NCBI RefSeq assembly: GCF_009296315.1 | Contig: NZ_WHLY01000002.1 | Coordinates: forward strand, 5,492,501 to 5,556,500 | Direction of reading: 5' to 3' | DNA from: Salmonirosea aquatica | Lineage (GTDB): Bacteria > Bacteroidota > Bacteroidia > Cytophagales > Spirosomataceae | Length of the DNA: 64,000 nt | In this document: piece by piece, positions 28,902 through 37,837 of the stretch | Layout of the letters: each line of letters begins with the position of its first letter | How positions within the stretch are numbered: the first letter of the stretch is position 1 | Notes under the pieces: generated by a model | The model's input: the letters and a program-made list of their open reading frames with translations, nothing else | Databases searched by the model: none | Told to the model about the DNA's origin: nothing | Program-made: the position numbers and the translations under genes

Positions 28902-29798
28902 ATGCCATTTCCTAAAAAAGTGCTTTTGGTCGTCAATCCCATCGCGGGCGATGTAGACAAAACCGAATTGATTGAGAATATAGAAAGTAAAGCCAAAAGT
29001 CAGGGATTCGATCTTGCGGTATACCGGACAGACGGAGAAAACGACCGTCAGGCGATTGAGCAGTCTTTGCAGGATTTCCAGCCCGACCGTGTACTGGTGG
29101 CGGGAGGCGATGGTACCATCAACCAGATTGCCGACATCCTGCAAGGAAAACCGGTCACGATGGGCTTGCTGCCCCTGGGCTCGGCCAACGGCTTGGCGAC
29201 CAATCTTGGAATTTCGGGCGACTGGCAAGAATCCGTGGAAGTAGCCCTGGGCGAGCATATTTCTTGCCTGGACGGCATGATGATCAACGGACATCTGGGA
29301 TTGCATCTGAGCGATTTGGGCCTGAATGCCCGTCTGGTCAAAAACTATGAAGAAGGTGAAGTACGGGGCAAGTGGGGCTACGCCAAGGAGGTGATCCGTA
29401 CCCTGAGCGAACACGATCTTTTTCGGGTACGCATCACCACCGACACCGAAACGGTGGAAACCGATGCTACCATAGTCATTCTGGCCAATGCTACCATGTA
29501 CGGTACCGGGGTGGTAATCAACCCGGAGGGGAACCTGTGCGACGGCAAGTTTGAGGTTATCGTCGCCACCCGCTTCGATATCATCGAACTGGCTAAGCTA
29601 ATTGCTGGCGCCACCGAACTCGACCCGGAGGTAGTGCGGACCTTTTGTACAACCCACGCTGAAATCGAATGCCTCGAGCAACAGGCGCTCTTCCAGATCG
29701 ACGGAGAATTCATGGGACCGGTGGATCGCGTGAAGGCGCACATTCTGCCCAACATGCTGAGCGTAGCCGTACCGGCGGTGACCGAGGGGGTGAAATAA
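28902..29798 (+). CDS. Diacylglycerol kinase-family lipid kinase (YegS/DgkB-like)
   Basis: A 298-residue DAGK-catalytic-domain protein. KVLLVVNPIAG marks the start, VLVAGGDGTINQIADIL carries the GGDGT nucleotide loop near residue 68, and LPLGSANGLATNLGI matches the family's LPxGTxN region. Such enzymes phosphorylate diacylglycerol or related lipids. It is divergent from, and 40 bases away from, the App1-like phosphatase, which catalyses the opposite step. Substrate choice is inference. Confidence 0.87.
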   Translation: MPFPKKVLLVVNPIAGDVDKTELIENIESKAKSQGFDLAVYRTDGENDRQAIEQSLQDFQPDRVLVAGGDGTINQIADILQGKPVTMGLLPLGSANGLATNLGISGDWQESVEVALGEHISCLDGMMINGHLGLHLSDLGLNARLVKNYEEGEVRGKWGYAKEVIRTLSEHDLFRVRITTDTETVETDATIVILANATMYGTGVVINPEGNLCDGKFEVIVATRFDIIELAKLIAGATELDPEVVRTFCTTHAEIECLEQQALFQIDGEFMGPVDRVKAHILPNMLSVAVPAVTEGVK

Positions 29799-29887
29799 GA
29801 CGGCTTACGCCGGCCTGATTTACCAGAATTCATTCCCGGGTACTTCCCTAAACTCACTACCTTTGCCCCATTAAAACGGGTAAGCAT

Positions 29888-31246
29888 ATGAATAAGCAGG
29901 AGATTACGGGGTACCTCGAGGAGAACGACATTCAAAAAATAAAATTCGCTTTTGCGGACATCGACGGCATATTGCGGGGCAAGCTCATCCACCGCCGAAA
30001 ATTCCTGGAAGGACTGGAAAGCGGCTACGGTTTCTGTGATGTGGTGTTCGGGTGGGATAGTGCCGATGCGGTATACGACAATGTGAAGCTTACGGGCTGG
30101 CACTCGGGGTACCCCGATGCTCCGGCCCGTATCGATCTCGGCACGTTTCGTAAGGTACCCTGGGAAAACGATCAGCCCTTTTTTCTGGCGGATTTCAGCC
30201 GTGCGGATGGAAACGACCTGGCGGCCTGCCCCCGTAGCCTGTTGAAACGTGTAGTCGAGCAATGCGCCGAGCTGGGCTTTCATGCCGAGTACGCGCAGGA
30301 ATTCGAGTGGTTCAATTTTCGTGAAACGCCCCAATCGCTTCAGGAGAAAAATTTCCGCCAAATGCAGCCGCTTACGCCCGGTATGTTTGGCTATTCTATA
30401 CTACGGCCGTCCGCGGAAAGTGATTTTTTTCATGACCTGTTCGACGGCTTAGGCGAATTTGACATACCCCTGGAAGGGTTGCATACCGAAACCGGACCCG
30501 GCGTGTACGAAGCCGCCATTATTCATGACCAGATTCTGAAAGCTGCCGACAAGGCGGTGCTGTTCAAAACGGCCGTGAAGGAAATTGCCTACCGGCACGG
30601 GATCGTGGCTACCTTCATGGCTAAGTGGAATACCGAATTGCCGGGATGCAGCGGCCATATTCACCAAAGCCTCTGGACGCCCGACCTCAGCCGGAACCTG
30701 TTCTACGACCCTGACGACGCCCATAAAATGAGCCCGCTGATGAAGCACTTCCTCGCCGGGCAACTCCACTGCTTACCCCATATCCTACCGATGTTTGCGC
30801 CCACGGTCAATAGCTACAAGCGGCTGGTGGAGGGAGCCTGGGCACCTACGACCGTCACCTGGGCCATTGAGAACCGCACCACCGCCTTACGCGTCATTAA
30901 TGATACCGAAGGCCACACCCGCGTGGAACACCGCGTGGCCGGGGCTGACTCTAATCCCTACCTGGCGATGGCTGCCGCGCTGGCTTCGGGCCTGTACGGA
31001 ATCAAAAACAAATTGTCGCTAGATGTACCTCCCACGCAGGGCAATGGCTACGAAAACCGGGACAATGGTACCCTGCCCGCCAACTTGTGGGATGCCACCC
31101 AAGCCATGAAAGCCAGCCCGCTCTCCGTCGAATTGTTCGGCGAGGCCTTTGTCAATCACTTCACCAGTACCCGCGACTGGGAGTGGCGTCAATACGCCCG
31201 CCAGGTCAGCGATTGGGAGCTACGACGGTATTTCGAGATTATTTAG
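29888..31246 (+). CDS. Glutamine synthetase family ligase
   Basis: A 452-residue glutamine-synthetase-fold enzyme. It has an N-terminal beta-grasp (IQKIKFAFADIDGILRGKLI), metal-site Glu in AEYAQEFEWF and LHTETGPGVYEAA, the His in GCSGHIHQSLW, and the Arg in ENRTTALRVI. It resembles gamma-glutamyl-amine ligases (PuuA/GlnT-like) more than the housekeeping enzyme: there is no adenylylation-site Tyr loop, and neighbours are not nitrogen-assimilation genes. The amine substrate is unknown. An APH-like kinase and a HAD phosphatase follow on the same strand. Confidence 0.8.
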   Translation: MNKQEITGYLEENDIQKIKFAFADIDGILRGKLIHRRKFLEGLESGYGFCDVVFGWDSADAVYDNVKLTGWHSGYPDAPARIDLGTFRKVPWENDQPFFLADFSRADGNDLAACPRSLLKRVVEQCAELGFHAEYAQEFEWFNFRETPQSLQEKNFRQMQPLTPGMFGYSILRPSAESDFFHDLFDGLGEFDIPLEGLHTETGPGVYEAAIIHDQILKAADKAVLFKTAVKEIAYRHGIVATFMAKWNTELPGCSGHIHQSLWTPDLSRNLFYDPDDAHKMSPLMKHFLAGQLHCLPHILPMFAPTVNSYKRLVEGAWAPTTVTWAIENRTTALRVINDTEGHTRVEHRVAGADSNPYLAMAAALASGLYGIKNKLSLDVPPTQGNGYENRDNGTLPANLWDATQAMKASPLSVELFGEAFVNHFTSTRDWEWRQYARQVSDWELRRYFEII

Positions 31247-31331
31247 TTTTTCAGGCGTATAGAGGGAAAGGTCCAGATAAAGAGGTTTAGGGTATGTCTT
31301 ATGTCATTTATCTGCTCTTAAAAATGGATCT

Positions 31332-31574
31332 ATGGAGAAGAAAGAAAGATTTAGATCGATACGGATAGAAGAAGTTATCTCTATTTGCTTGGCACCTGAG
31401 ACATCCTGCATTGTCAATGGGGTACCCTCCGATAATTTACAACATATCGAGGAAATATTAGCGAACAGGGATTGTAAGTACAGTTTCAGTATCTCTATAG
31501 ACTGGCAAGGCGACAAAAGGGTAGCCACAATCAAGTATGAGGAGCTCCCTTCTCCTGGCAGCGTCTGCTCATAA
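31332..31574 (+). CDS. Small hypothetical protein
   Basis: An 80-residue open frame (MEKKERFRSIRIEEVISICL) with no recognisable domain or signal peptide. It lies in the 348 bases between the glutamine-synthetase-like gene and the APH-like kinase, in the same direction and 20 bases before the latter. An antisense frame of similar length also exists, so coding status is uncertain. Confidence 0.35.
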   Translation: MEKKERFRSIRIEEVISICLAPETSCIVNGVPSDNLQHIEEILANRDCKYSFSISIDWQGDKRVATIKYEELPSPGSVCS

Positions 31575-31594
31575 TTTATCACTCATCATTCCCA

Positions 31595-32638
31595 ATGCGT
31601 TTAATTGATTATCCTGAAATAATAAAAGAAGCCTGGGCGGGCTTCGATGCTTCCAAAAGTATTGTCAATATTGACGACATCAGCGCCAAAGTGTCGACCA
31701 ATCACGTATTCCGGGTACGCCTGGATACCGATGAAATGGTGATTGCCAAGCTGTCCTACTTTGGGAAGTACGAACATTTCAAAGAAGATCACCGGATCAT
31801 CCATGCGCTGTCTACGAATCTTCTCTACCCGTTCGAGAATGTGCTGGCCAAATCGCTGGTGAAAAACAATCAAGTTTATACCTACCGGTACCAGCAAGCA
31901 CTCATTGATACCTGGGTAGTTTTTTATAATCCGATCCGGGCCAAGGAAAAATTACCCCGTCGACTGGATGAAAACCAAATCCGTAACTTGGCGCGGGAAA
32001 TGGCCAAATTCCATAAAGCCTGCTTTCGAGCCAATAGTACCTTACCCAAATCCTCGAAGAAATTACGGACGGACATTCAGCAATTGCTGGATATTCTGGA
32101 GACTGAAACCGGGGAATTCGAACACCGGATGCATGTCGATTTTCTTAGGGAGCAATGCGGAATATTTCTGAAAAATATTCAAAAACTCAATGTTACTGAA
32201 TTCGATCTGATGCCGGTGTTCGTGGACTGGAACATCGGTAATTTCTCCGTCAACGAGAATGCCCAGCTGTATTCCCGCTGGGATTACGACTGGTTTCGGG
32301 TGTCGAGCCGCATCATGGATTTTTACTTTCTGAGTCGCGTCGTGTCGGATGTGGGTGACCGAACGGTGTTCAGCTATTACATCGGACCCATGATGGAAGA
32401 CCGCTTCATGATTTTTCTGAAAGAGTACCACGCCATCTACCCGCTGACCGAGAACGAGATTCGCTTCATGAAGGAGGCCTACCGTTTCTTCATTCTCAAC
32501 TATGTCATCAAATACGGACGGTACTTTTTTCACCGTACCTACGCCATCAAATTGCAGCGCGAAGCCTATAATATTTACTTCCCCAGCATCGAGAAGGAAT
32601 TTGATGCTGACAAGATTTTGCGTAGTTTGGGTATTTAG
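31595..32638 (+). CDS. Aminoglycoside phosphotransferase-like (APH) kinase
   Basis: A 347-residue APH/choline-kinase-fold protein. The N-lobe has VSTNHVFRVRLDTDEMVIAKL with the ATP-binding Lys. The catalytic loop reads PVFVDWNIGNFSVN, replacing the usual HGDLHPGN, and the metal Asp is in SRWDYDWFRVSSRIMDFYFLSR. Such kinases phosphorylate small molecules in metabolism. Despite the name, antibiotic resistance is not implied. Next to the GS-like ligase and HAD phosphatase it suggests a small-molecule modification pathway. Confidence 0.75.
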   Translation: MRLIDYPEIIKEAWAGFDASKSIVNIDDISAKVSTNHVFRVRLDTDEMVIAKLSYFGKYEHFKEDHRIIHALSTNLLYPFENVLAKSLVKNNQVYTYRYQQALIDTWVVFYNPIRAKEKLPRRLDENQIRNLAREMAKFHKACFRANSTLPKSSKKLRTDIQQLLDILETETGEFEHRMHVDFLREQCGIFLKNIQKLNVTEFDLMPVFVDWNIGNFSVNENAQLYSRWDYDWFRVSSRIMDFYFLSRVVSDVGDRTVFSYYIGPMMEDRFMIFLKEYHAIYPLTENEIRFMKEAYRFFILNYVIKYGRYFFHRTYAIKLQREAYNIYFPSIEKEFDADKILRSLGI

Positions 32639-32670
32639 TAGTTCGCAAATCCTCAAAGAGCATTCTGCCC

Positions 32671-33519
32671 ATGATGCAATTGGATAATTTTAAGTCCGTC
32701 GTATCCAAATATGACGTTATTTTCTTCGATGCCTTTGGCGTTTTAAAAACCCACGACACACTCATTCCCGGCATCGAGAAAACGTTTGCCTACCTGCGCG
32801 AGAAGAAGAAAGATTTTTATGTGTTGACCAACGATGCCTCCCGCAGCCCCGTCGAGCTGGCGGCTTCCTACCACCGGCTGGGACTGTCCGACATTGTGCC
32901 AGAATGCATCATTTCGTCGGGAATGCTGGCGCGGGAGTACCTGGGTCTCAAAATCAGCAGCGGTACGGTGGCTTACCTGGGTACGGAAAAGTCGGCGCAC
33001 TACATCGAAACGCTGGGGTTGAAAACCATGCCGATCAACCAACTGGTGCTGGAAACCATGGCCGGTGTGAATGCCTTGGTGATGCTCGACGACGAGGGCT
33101 TCGACTGGAACACCGACCTCAGCAAAACCGTCAATCTGCTGCGCCGCCGCAACATTCCGGTCGTGGTGGCCAATACCGACCGTACCTACCCCATGTCGGC
33201 CCATCAGGTAGCCATCGCCATCGGGGGCGTGGCCGATATGATCGAGCGAATCGTGGGCAAGCACTTCATCCGCTTTGGCAAGCCCGATGCCCAGATGTTC
33301 ATTTTTGCCTACGAGCACATCAAAAACTATCCTAATGTCAGCAAGAAAGATATCCTCATGGTAGGCGACACGCTGCACACCGACATTCTGGGGGGGAATA
33401 AGTTTGGGTTGGACACCGCCCTGGTCCTGACGGGGAACACGCTACCCCATGAGGCCGAACTGAAAATCCAGAGTACGGGAATCATTCCTACCTACATCTG
33501 TGAGTCAGCGGTGGTGTAG
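32671..33519 (+). CDS. HAD-superfamily phosphatase, subfamily IIA (NagD-like)
   Basis: Motif I is FFDAFGVLKTHDTLIPG (nucleophile Asp followed by the unusual Ala-Phe). Motif II lies in YVLTNDASRS, and motif IV in ILMVGDTLHTDILGGNKFGLDTALVLTG. The cap of the IIA type sits between. Its 282 residues fit NagD-like sugar/nucleotide phosphatases. It is 32 bases after the APH-like kinase, so the two probably act on the same metabolite. The substrate is unknown. Confidence 0.85.
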   Translation: MMQLDNFKSVVSKYDVIFFDAFGVLKTHDTLIPGIEKTFAYLREKKKDFYVLTNDASRSPVELAASYHRLGLSDIVPECIISSGMLAREYLGLKISSGTVAYLGTEKSAHYIETLGLKTMPINQLVLETMAGVNALVMLDDEGFDWNTDLSKTVNLLRRRNIPVVVANTDRTYPMSAHQVAIAIGGVADMIERIVGKHFIRFGKPDAQMFIFAYEHIKNYPNVSKKDILMVGDTLHTDILGGNKFGLDTALVLTGNTLPHEAELKIQSTGIIPTYICESAVV

Positions 33520-33520
33520 G

Positions 33521-33552
33521 TAGCCATTAGCTAATGGCTATCGGCTGATAGC
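33521..33552. terminator. Overlapping palindromes between convergent genes
   Basis: A perfect 20-base palindrome (TAGCCATTAGCTAATGGCTA, 33521-33540) overlaps a second hairpin (GCTATC / GATAGC, 33537-33552). They sit in the 75-base gap between the convergent HAD and DUF6454 genes. A bidirectional terminator or simple repeat is likely. Confidence 0.5.
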
Positions 33553-33594
33553 TTTCTGAGTGAATCTGAGGATAATTTCCAGTAGCTTTTGGTT

Positions 33595-34503
33595 TTATTC
33601 CACCTTGGTTTCATATATGAAAAGGGTACCTTGGTTGTCGTCCGGCACGAAGTAGGCCCGGAGGCCGGTTTCGGTGCTTTCCAGCCAGAAGGGATTTTGG
33701 GTCATGGGGCGGCCGGTAGGGGACCAGAGCGCAAGAGGTACCTGATGCACGGGACGAAGATCCGTTAAATTGATCAGTTCCAGTCCACCGAGTCCGAAAG
33801 TCGAGCGGCCGTTTTTATAGTTCTTCAATCCCCCGCACAGCATGAGGTGCTGTCCTACGTAATGGCAGTCCTGATAATCGATGTAGTAGGAGGGATTCGG
33901 GGTACCGGGTACCCTGGGTGATTTCATCCCACCGATTTTTCCATCACTTTCTAACGGCCATGCATAAAAAGTCCGCGAGCCCCAACTGATTCCGTGGAGC
34001 GTATGGGAATCGGTGTCATGCACCAGTCCACCCACATGATCGTCAACCCGGAAAACCTCTGTACTTTTCAACGTTTCGGGATCGACTTTGTAAACAATCG
34101 AATGGCTATTGGGCCGGTACTCGGCCACCGGAACCCAGATGTACTTCCCATCGAAATCAATGCCACCGGGGTGGTACATCGCTCCTTCTCCAAGCCGCAG
34201 ATCCGCCAGCAGCTTTCCCTTATCATCGAATTTGAAAAGATGCCCGGTACCCTTACCCGCCGCCCGATCGAGTACCTCTACCGATGACATATAAAAGTAG
34301 GAGCCGATTTTGACCATGCCCTGCGGGTGATGCGCCGGGAAAGCGAGGGGTAGGGTAGCTACCTGTTGCCAAATGGTTTGATCCGTCAGATTCTGGAATT
34401 TGGTAGATAGTTCAGTTGATGTTGCCTGTGCTAGTGTATTTTTGAAGCACAGCAGCACCAGCCCGTTTACCAATAGCGATTTTATAACGAATGTTCGCAG
34501 CAT
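33595..34503 (-). CDS. DUF6454 family secreted protein
   Basis: A 302-residue protein with a signal peptide (MLRTFVIKSLLVNGLVLLCF) and propeller-like repeats: HHPQGMVKIGSYFYMSSVE, YHPGGIDFDGKYIWVPVAEYRP, VGGLVHDTDSHTLHGISWGSR. These match DUF6454, whose function is unknown. ATG 34503 is preferred over an open extension to 34599. It follows the Gfo/Idh gene by 7 bases and is surely cotranscribed. Confidence 0.75.
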   Translation of the reverse strand: MLRTFVIKSLLVNGLVLLCFKNTLAQATSTELSTKFQNLTDQTIWQQVATLPLAFPAHHPQGMVKIGSYFYMSSVEVLDRAAGKGTGHLFKFDDKGKLLADLRLGEGAMYHPGGIDFDGKYIWVPVAEYRPNSHSIVYKVDPETLKSTEVFRVDDHVGGLVHDTDSHTLHGISWGSRTFYAWPLESDGKIGGMKSPRVPGTPNPSYYIDYQDCHYVGQHLMLCGGLKNYKNGRSTFGLGGLELINLTDLRPVHQVPLALWSPTGRPMTQNPFWLESTETGLRAYFVPDDNQGTLFIYETKVE

Positions 34504-34510
34504 AACAAGC

Positions 34511-35839
34511 CTATACCTTAGGTAGCACCCAGGGCTTCCGGTACTTGGGCGTGATGAAGGCATTGGCGGCCGCATTATCGCCAAAATTCTTCTGGGCATT
34601 ATCCCATTTCAGTTCTGACTTTGTGAGCAGAGCGATGTTACCCATGTGGGCGTAGGAGGCCACGAGTGCCCCGTTTTCGATGGGGCAGTTCGGGTCTTGC
34701 CGGGTTTCGATGCAAGTAATGAAGTTTTTCATGTGATCCAGGTGGTAGTCGCGGCCTGACTGCGGGGGTACCTTGGCTACCTTGTAGGTTTTTCCATCGT
34801 CGCTCATTTCTGGAAAAACCTCCCATCCCGCACGGTCGATCACCAGCGTAGCATCGTTGCCGATATACGCCAATCCGTACGAACGACCGTAGGGGCCGCT
34901 TTGGATACCCGCCACATTCTCCCAGTTGACGGTATAGTCTTTCAGCTGGAAATTGACGTTCATCGTATCGAAGGTCTCATGCGCGTGGTCGGAAAAGGCG
35001 AAGTTGCCTCCCGAGGCCGTGACCGAGAGCGGAAGTTCTTTCACGTCTTTCACCCACAACGCCATGTCCAGCAAATGTACCCCCCAGTCGGTAAGAAGTC
35101 CGCCGCCATAGTCCCAAAACATACGCCATGAGCCGTGGAAGCGGTTTTTGTTAAAAGTACGCTCGGGGGCCGGACCCAGCCACCGCTCAAAATCAACGCC
35201 CGGCGGCACTGCCGAATCAGGTACCACGGGCTGTCCGATGCCATAGCGGAAGTTGCCCCAGACATTCACCTTGCGCAGGGTACCGATGTTTCCCTTTTGA
35301 ATATAGTCCCGGGCCTGCATCCAGTGGTCGCCGCTGCGCTGCTGCTGACCTACCTGTACTACGCGCTTATACTTACGGGCGGCCTGTACCATCAGATTGC
35401 ACTCCGCGATGCTGTTGGCCAGGGGTTTTTCCACATAAATATCCTTACCCGCCTGGCAGGCGGCGATGAACGGTAGACAGTGCCAGTGGTCGGGCGTGCC
35501 GATGATGACCGCGTCGATGGATTTGTCGTCCATGACCCGTTCGAACTCTTTGTATTGTTTGGGTACCTTGCCCTGCATTTTCTCCACGTCGGCGGCGCGG
35601 CGTGTAAGTACTTCGTCGTCGATGTCGCATAGGGCGACGCATTCTACATTGGGAAGTTTGAGGGCGTTGCTCAGATCACCGAAACCCATGCTCCGCGCTC
35701 CAATCAGGGCCACGGTAATTTTGTCATTGGCGTTTTTGACGCGTTGGGCCTGCGCGGGTGAGTAGGTCATGCCACCCAGGCTGGCGGCAGCGGCTAGTTT
35801 GGTGGAGCTGTTGAGGAATTCGCGGCGGGTGGTAGGCAT
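34511..35839 (-). CDS. Gfo/Idh/MocA family oxidoreductase with Tat signal
   Basis: The N-terminus carries a Tat signal (MPTTRREFLNSSTKLAAAASLGG), so the enzyme is exported folded with its cofactor. The Rossmann domain starts at KITVALIGARSMGFGDL. The catalytic Lys is in VEKPLANSI, and a C-terminal DWGVHLLDMALW motif is seen. Such exported Bacteroidota members are linked to sugar or glycoside oxidation, and some act as glycosidases via NAD redox; the substrate is unknown. It is followed directly by the DUF6454 gene. Confidence 0.88.
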   Translation of the reverse strand: MPTTRREFLNSSTKLAAAASLGGMTYSPAQAQRVKNANDKITVALIGARSMGFGDLSNALKLPNVECVALCDIDDEVLTRRAADVEKMQGKVPKQYKEFERVMDDKSIDAVIIGTPDHWHCLPFIAACQAGKDIYVEKPLANSIAECNLMVQAARKYKRVVQVGQQQRSGDHWMQARDYIQKGNIGTLRKVNVWGNFRYGIGQPVVPDSAVPPGVDFERWLGPAPERTFNKNRFHGSWRMFWDYGGGLLTDWGVHLLDMALWVKDVKELPLSVTASGGNFAFSDHAHETFDTMNVNFQLKDYTVNWENVAGIQSGPYGRSYGLAYIGNDATLVIDRAGWEVFPEMSDDGKTYKVAKVPPQSGRDYHLDHMKNFITCIETRQDPNCPIENGALVASYAHMGNIALLTKSELKWDNAQKNFGDNAAANAFITPKYRKPWVLPKV

Positions 35840-35962
35840 GGCAGACAAAGGGTTGGTTTAACATGATAAAGCCCCATTCCGGCCCGATTCTACCCAACCG
35901 AGGCGAATCAGGGGGAGAAAAGCGGAGCGGAAGGGGCTTAACCAGAGCCAAGTACCCTTTGG

Positions 35963-36448
35963 TTAGGCGGCCATTAATGCGTCGAGGTTGTCTTGGGCGG
36001 CAGAAAGTCCTTCCTTGAAACCCATTTCCACGATTTTTTTCAGATCTTCCGGAGAATCGAATTTGATTTCAATTTCTACCTTCGTTCCCGTTTCACTGCT
36101 TTGAAAAGTGGTGTCCCAATGCATTTTCGGAAAATCATCGTTGATGGTGCCTTCCTCGTCGCAGAAAACATCGAGGGCTACAAATTTTTCCGGGGCCTCG
36201 ATGCGCTGATAGTTGACTTTTGCCCATGATTTTTCGCCCTTGGGACCCATCATACAGTAAAGCCAATACCCGCCTTCTTCAAACTGCATCGTTTTGGTTT
36301 TGGCCTGCCAGGGTTTGGGAGCCCACCATTGGTCCAGCAACTCGGGCTGTGTCCAGGCTTGCCATACCCGCTCGCGGTCGGCCGCAAATTCGCGGGTGAC
36401 GTGCATTCTGTTGTTTGCTAAATCTTCTGAGAACGTGGTCTTTTTCAT
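35963..36448 (-). CDS. SRPBCC/AHSA1 (START-like) domain protein
   Basis: A 161-residue AHSA1-type protein: [31 protein letters not shown] near the start and [38 protein letters not shown] at the end. The fold forms a hydrophobic ligand pocket. It overlaps the ArsR-type regulator gene by 4 bases. This ArsR-AHSA1 pairing is common, and both are probably controlled from the tandem palindromes upstream. Confidence 0.88.
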   Translation of the reverse strand: MKKTTFSEDLANNRMHVTREFAADRERVWQAWTQPELLDQWWAPKPWQAKTKTMQFEEGGYWLYCMMGPKGEKSWAKVNYQRIEAPEKFVALDVFCDEEGTINDDFPKMHWDTTFQSSETGTKVEIEIKFDSPEDLKKIVEMGFKEGLSAAQDNLDALMAA

Positions 36449-36768
36449 GATTTTTCGTCGGTTTTTAAGGTAGTCAATAAATTATCCAGTTGATCGAATC
36501 TGCTTTCCCATTGTTGTCGGAAGGGTTCCAGCCAGTCAGCTATTTCTTTCATTTTCAGCGCATTGAAATGATAGTAGATTTCCCGACCGGCCTGTTCCTG
36601 ACGTACCAGCTGACACTCGGTCAGGATTTTGATATGCTTGGAAACCGCCTGCCGACTGGTGTCAAAATGCTCGGCCAGGGCGTTAGGCGTCATGGCCTGT
36701 AACGCGATCAGGCTCAGGATGGTCCGTCGGGTCGGATCGGCAATAGCCTGGAATACATCTCGTCTCAT
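36445..36768 (-). CDS. ArsR-family transcriptional repressor
   Basis: A 107-residue winged-helix protein: [21 protein letters not shown], with recognition helix [21 protein letters not shown] and wing [10 protein letters not shown]. No metal-binding Cys is present, so it belongs to the PagR/SdpR-like AHSA1-linked subgroup rather than metal sensors. The start at 36768 leaves two palindromes 18-65 bases upstream; a longer open frame to 36834 would run through them and is rejected. Confidence 0.88.
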   Translation of the reverse strand: MRRDVFQAIADPTRRTILSLIALQAMTPNALAEHFDTSRQAVSKHIKILTECQLVRQEQAGREIYYHFNALKMKEIADWLEPFRQQWESRFDQLDNLLTTLKTDEKS

Positions 36769-36785
36769 AGTAGGGTTAAATTTTA

Positions 36786-36833
36786 TTTGCAATCGATTGG
36801 TTGCAAATATATGTGCAATTATTTGGTTGCGCA
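36786..36833. promoter_or_regulatory. Tandem palindromic operator of the ArsR-AHSA1 operon
   Basis: Two inverted repeats of the same design: TTTGCAA-N8-TTGCAAA (36786-36807, perfect) and TGTGCAA-N8-TTGCGCA (36812-36833, one mismatch), 26 bases centre to centre. They lie just upstream of the ArsR start, where an autorepressor would bind. The binding protein is inferred from position. Confidence 0.75.
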
Positions 36834-36966
36834 AACTTTTATTGAATTTTCTTGCGTATCAGTGAGAAGCGGGGAAAGGTGGAACAAATTTTGAACCCAG
36901 GCCGGGATTTCGTACCTTCTCCTGTTTCGTACTTTTAATCTCACAAGTTCTTAAATTCCATTTCCT

Positions 36967-37724
36967 ATGAGTATCCTCCTGACCCCCTGATTGTGATTAT
37001 CCTCTTATTCCTGCTGGCCGGGATACGTATCATTTTTGAATACAAACGGGCCCTGAAATTCCGATTCGGTAGCTATGTCGAAACCCTGCAACCCGGTCTC
37101 CGGTGGATTATCCCTTTTGTTGAGAGCATCCAGACAGTAGATATCCGGGTCATTACCATCAATATCGTCTCGCAGGAAGTCATGACCGAAGACAACGTAC
37201 CCTGCAGCATCGACGGCGTGGTATTCTTTAAAGTCGAAAGCCCGGAAAAGGCGGTTTTGGCGGTAGAACAATTTCAGTTTGCCATCAGTCAGCTGGCGCA
37301 GGCCGCGCTGCGGGATGTGTGTGGTAAGGTGGAACTGGACACGATCCTGTCGAAACGCGAGGAAATGGGGAAGAATATCAAAGCCATCGTGGCCGAAGAG
37401 ACTGTGCAATGGGGAATTATTGTCATCGACGTAAAAATCAAGGACATTCAGCTACCCGAGAACATGCGGCGGATGATGGCGAACCAGGCGGAGGCCGAGC
37501 GGTCGCGCCGGGCGCAGGTTATCCTGGCCCAGGCCGAAGAGCAAGCCGCCCACAAACTGTTGGAAGCGGGCCGGATTATCGATCAGTCGCCCTCAGCCAT
37601 TAAACTAAGGCTGTATCAAACCCTGTCGAACATCGCTGCCGAGAAGAATTCGACGATTCTCTTTCCATTTCCCGAGGAGATGTTTCCACGGAGTACGAAG
37701 GTAGAACCAAAAGATACCGAATGA
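36967..37724 (+). CDS. SPFH/Band 7 (stomatin-like) membrane protein, start region frameshifted
   Basis: A stomatin-type protein: one N-terminal membrane helix (VIILLFLLAGIRIIFEY), then the SPFH domain (KFRFGSYVETLQPGLRWIIPFVESIQTVDIRV, DNVPCSIDGVVFFKV). A charged coiled-coil follows with QAEAERSRRAQVILAQAEEQAAHKLLEAG. Starting at ATG 36967 the frame closes after seven codons (MSILLTP). One extra C in the C5 run at 36983-36987 joins it to the helix as MSILLTPLIVIILLF. SPFH proteins organise membrane microdomains and proteases. It converges on the M23 gene across a strong terminator. Confidence 0.85.
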
Positions 37725-37778
37725 TTTTCCCACTTCTGCGGCGGGGGTACCTTAGGGGTATAATTCCCTCAATCAGGC

Positions 37779-37818
37779 AAAAAAAGCGGGCTGATGTACC
37801 AACATCAGCCCGCTTTTT
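37779..37818. terminator. Bidirectional intrinsic terminator
   Basis: A 12-bp GC-rich stem (AGCGGGCTGATG / CATCAGCCCGCT, 6-base loop) is flanked by an A-run on the left and a T-run on the right. It therefore works as a rho-independent terminator for both convergent genes (SPFH on +, M23 peptidase on -). Confidence 0.92.
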
Positions 37819-37837
37819 GTATCGTTTCTCCTGCCCG

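Noticed and set aside
31595-32638. Antibiotic-resistance aminoglycoside phosphotransferase
   Set aside because: Only the fold matches; the catalytic loop differs and the context is metabolic.
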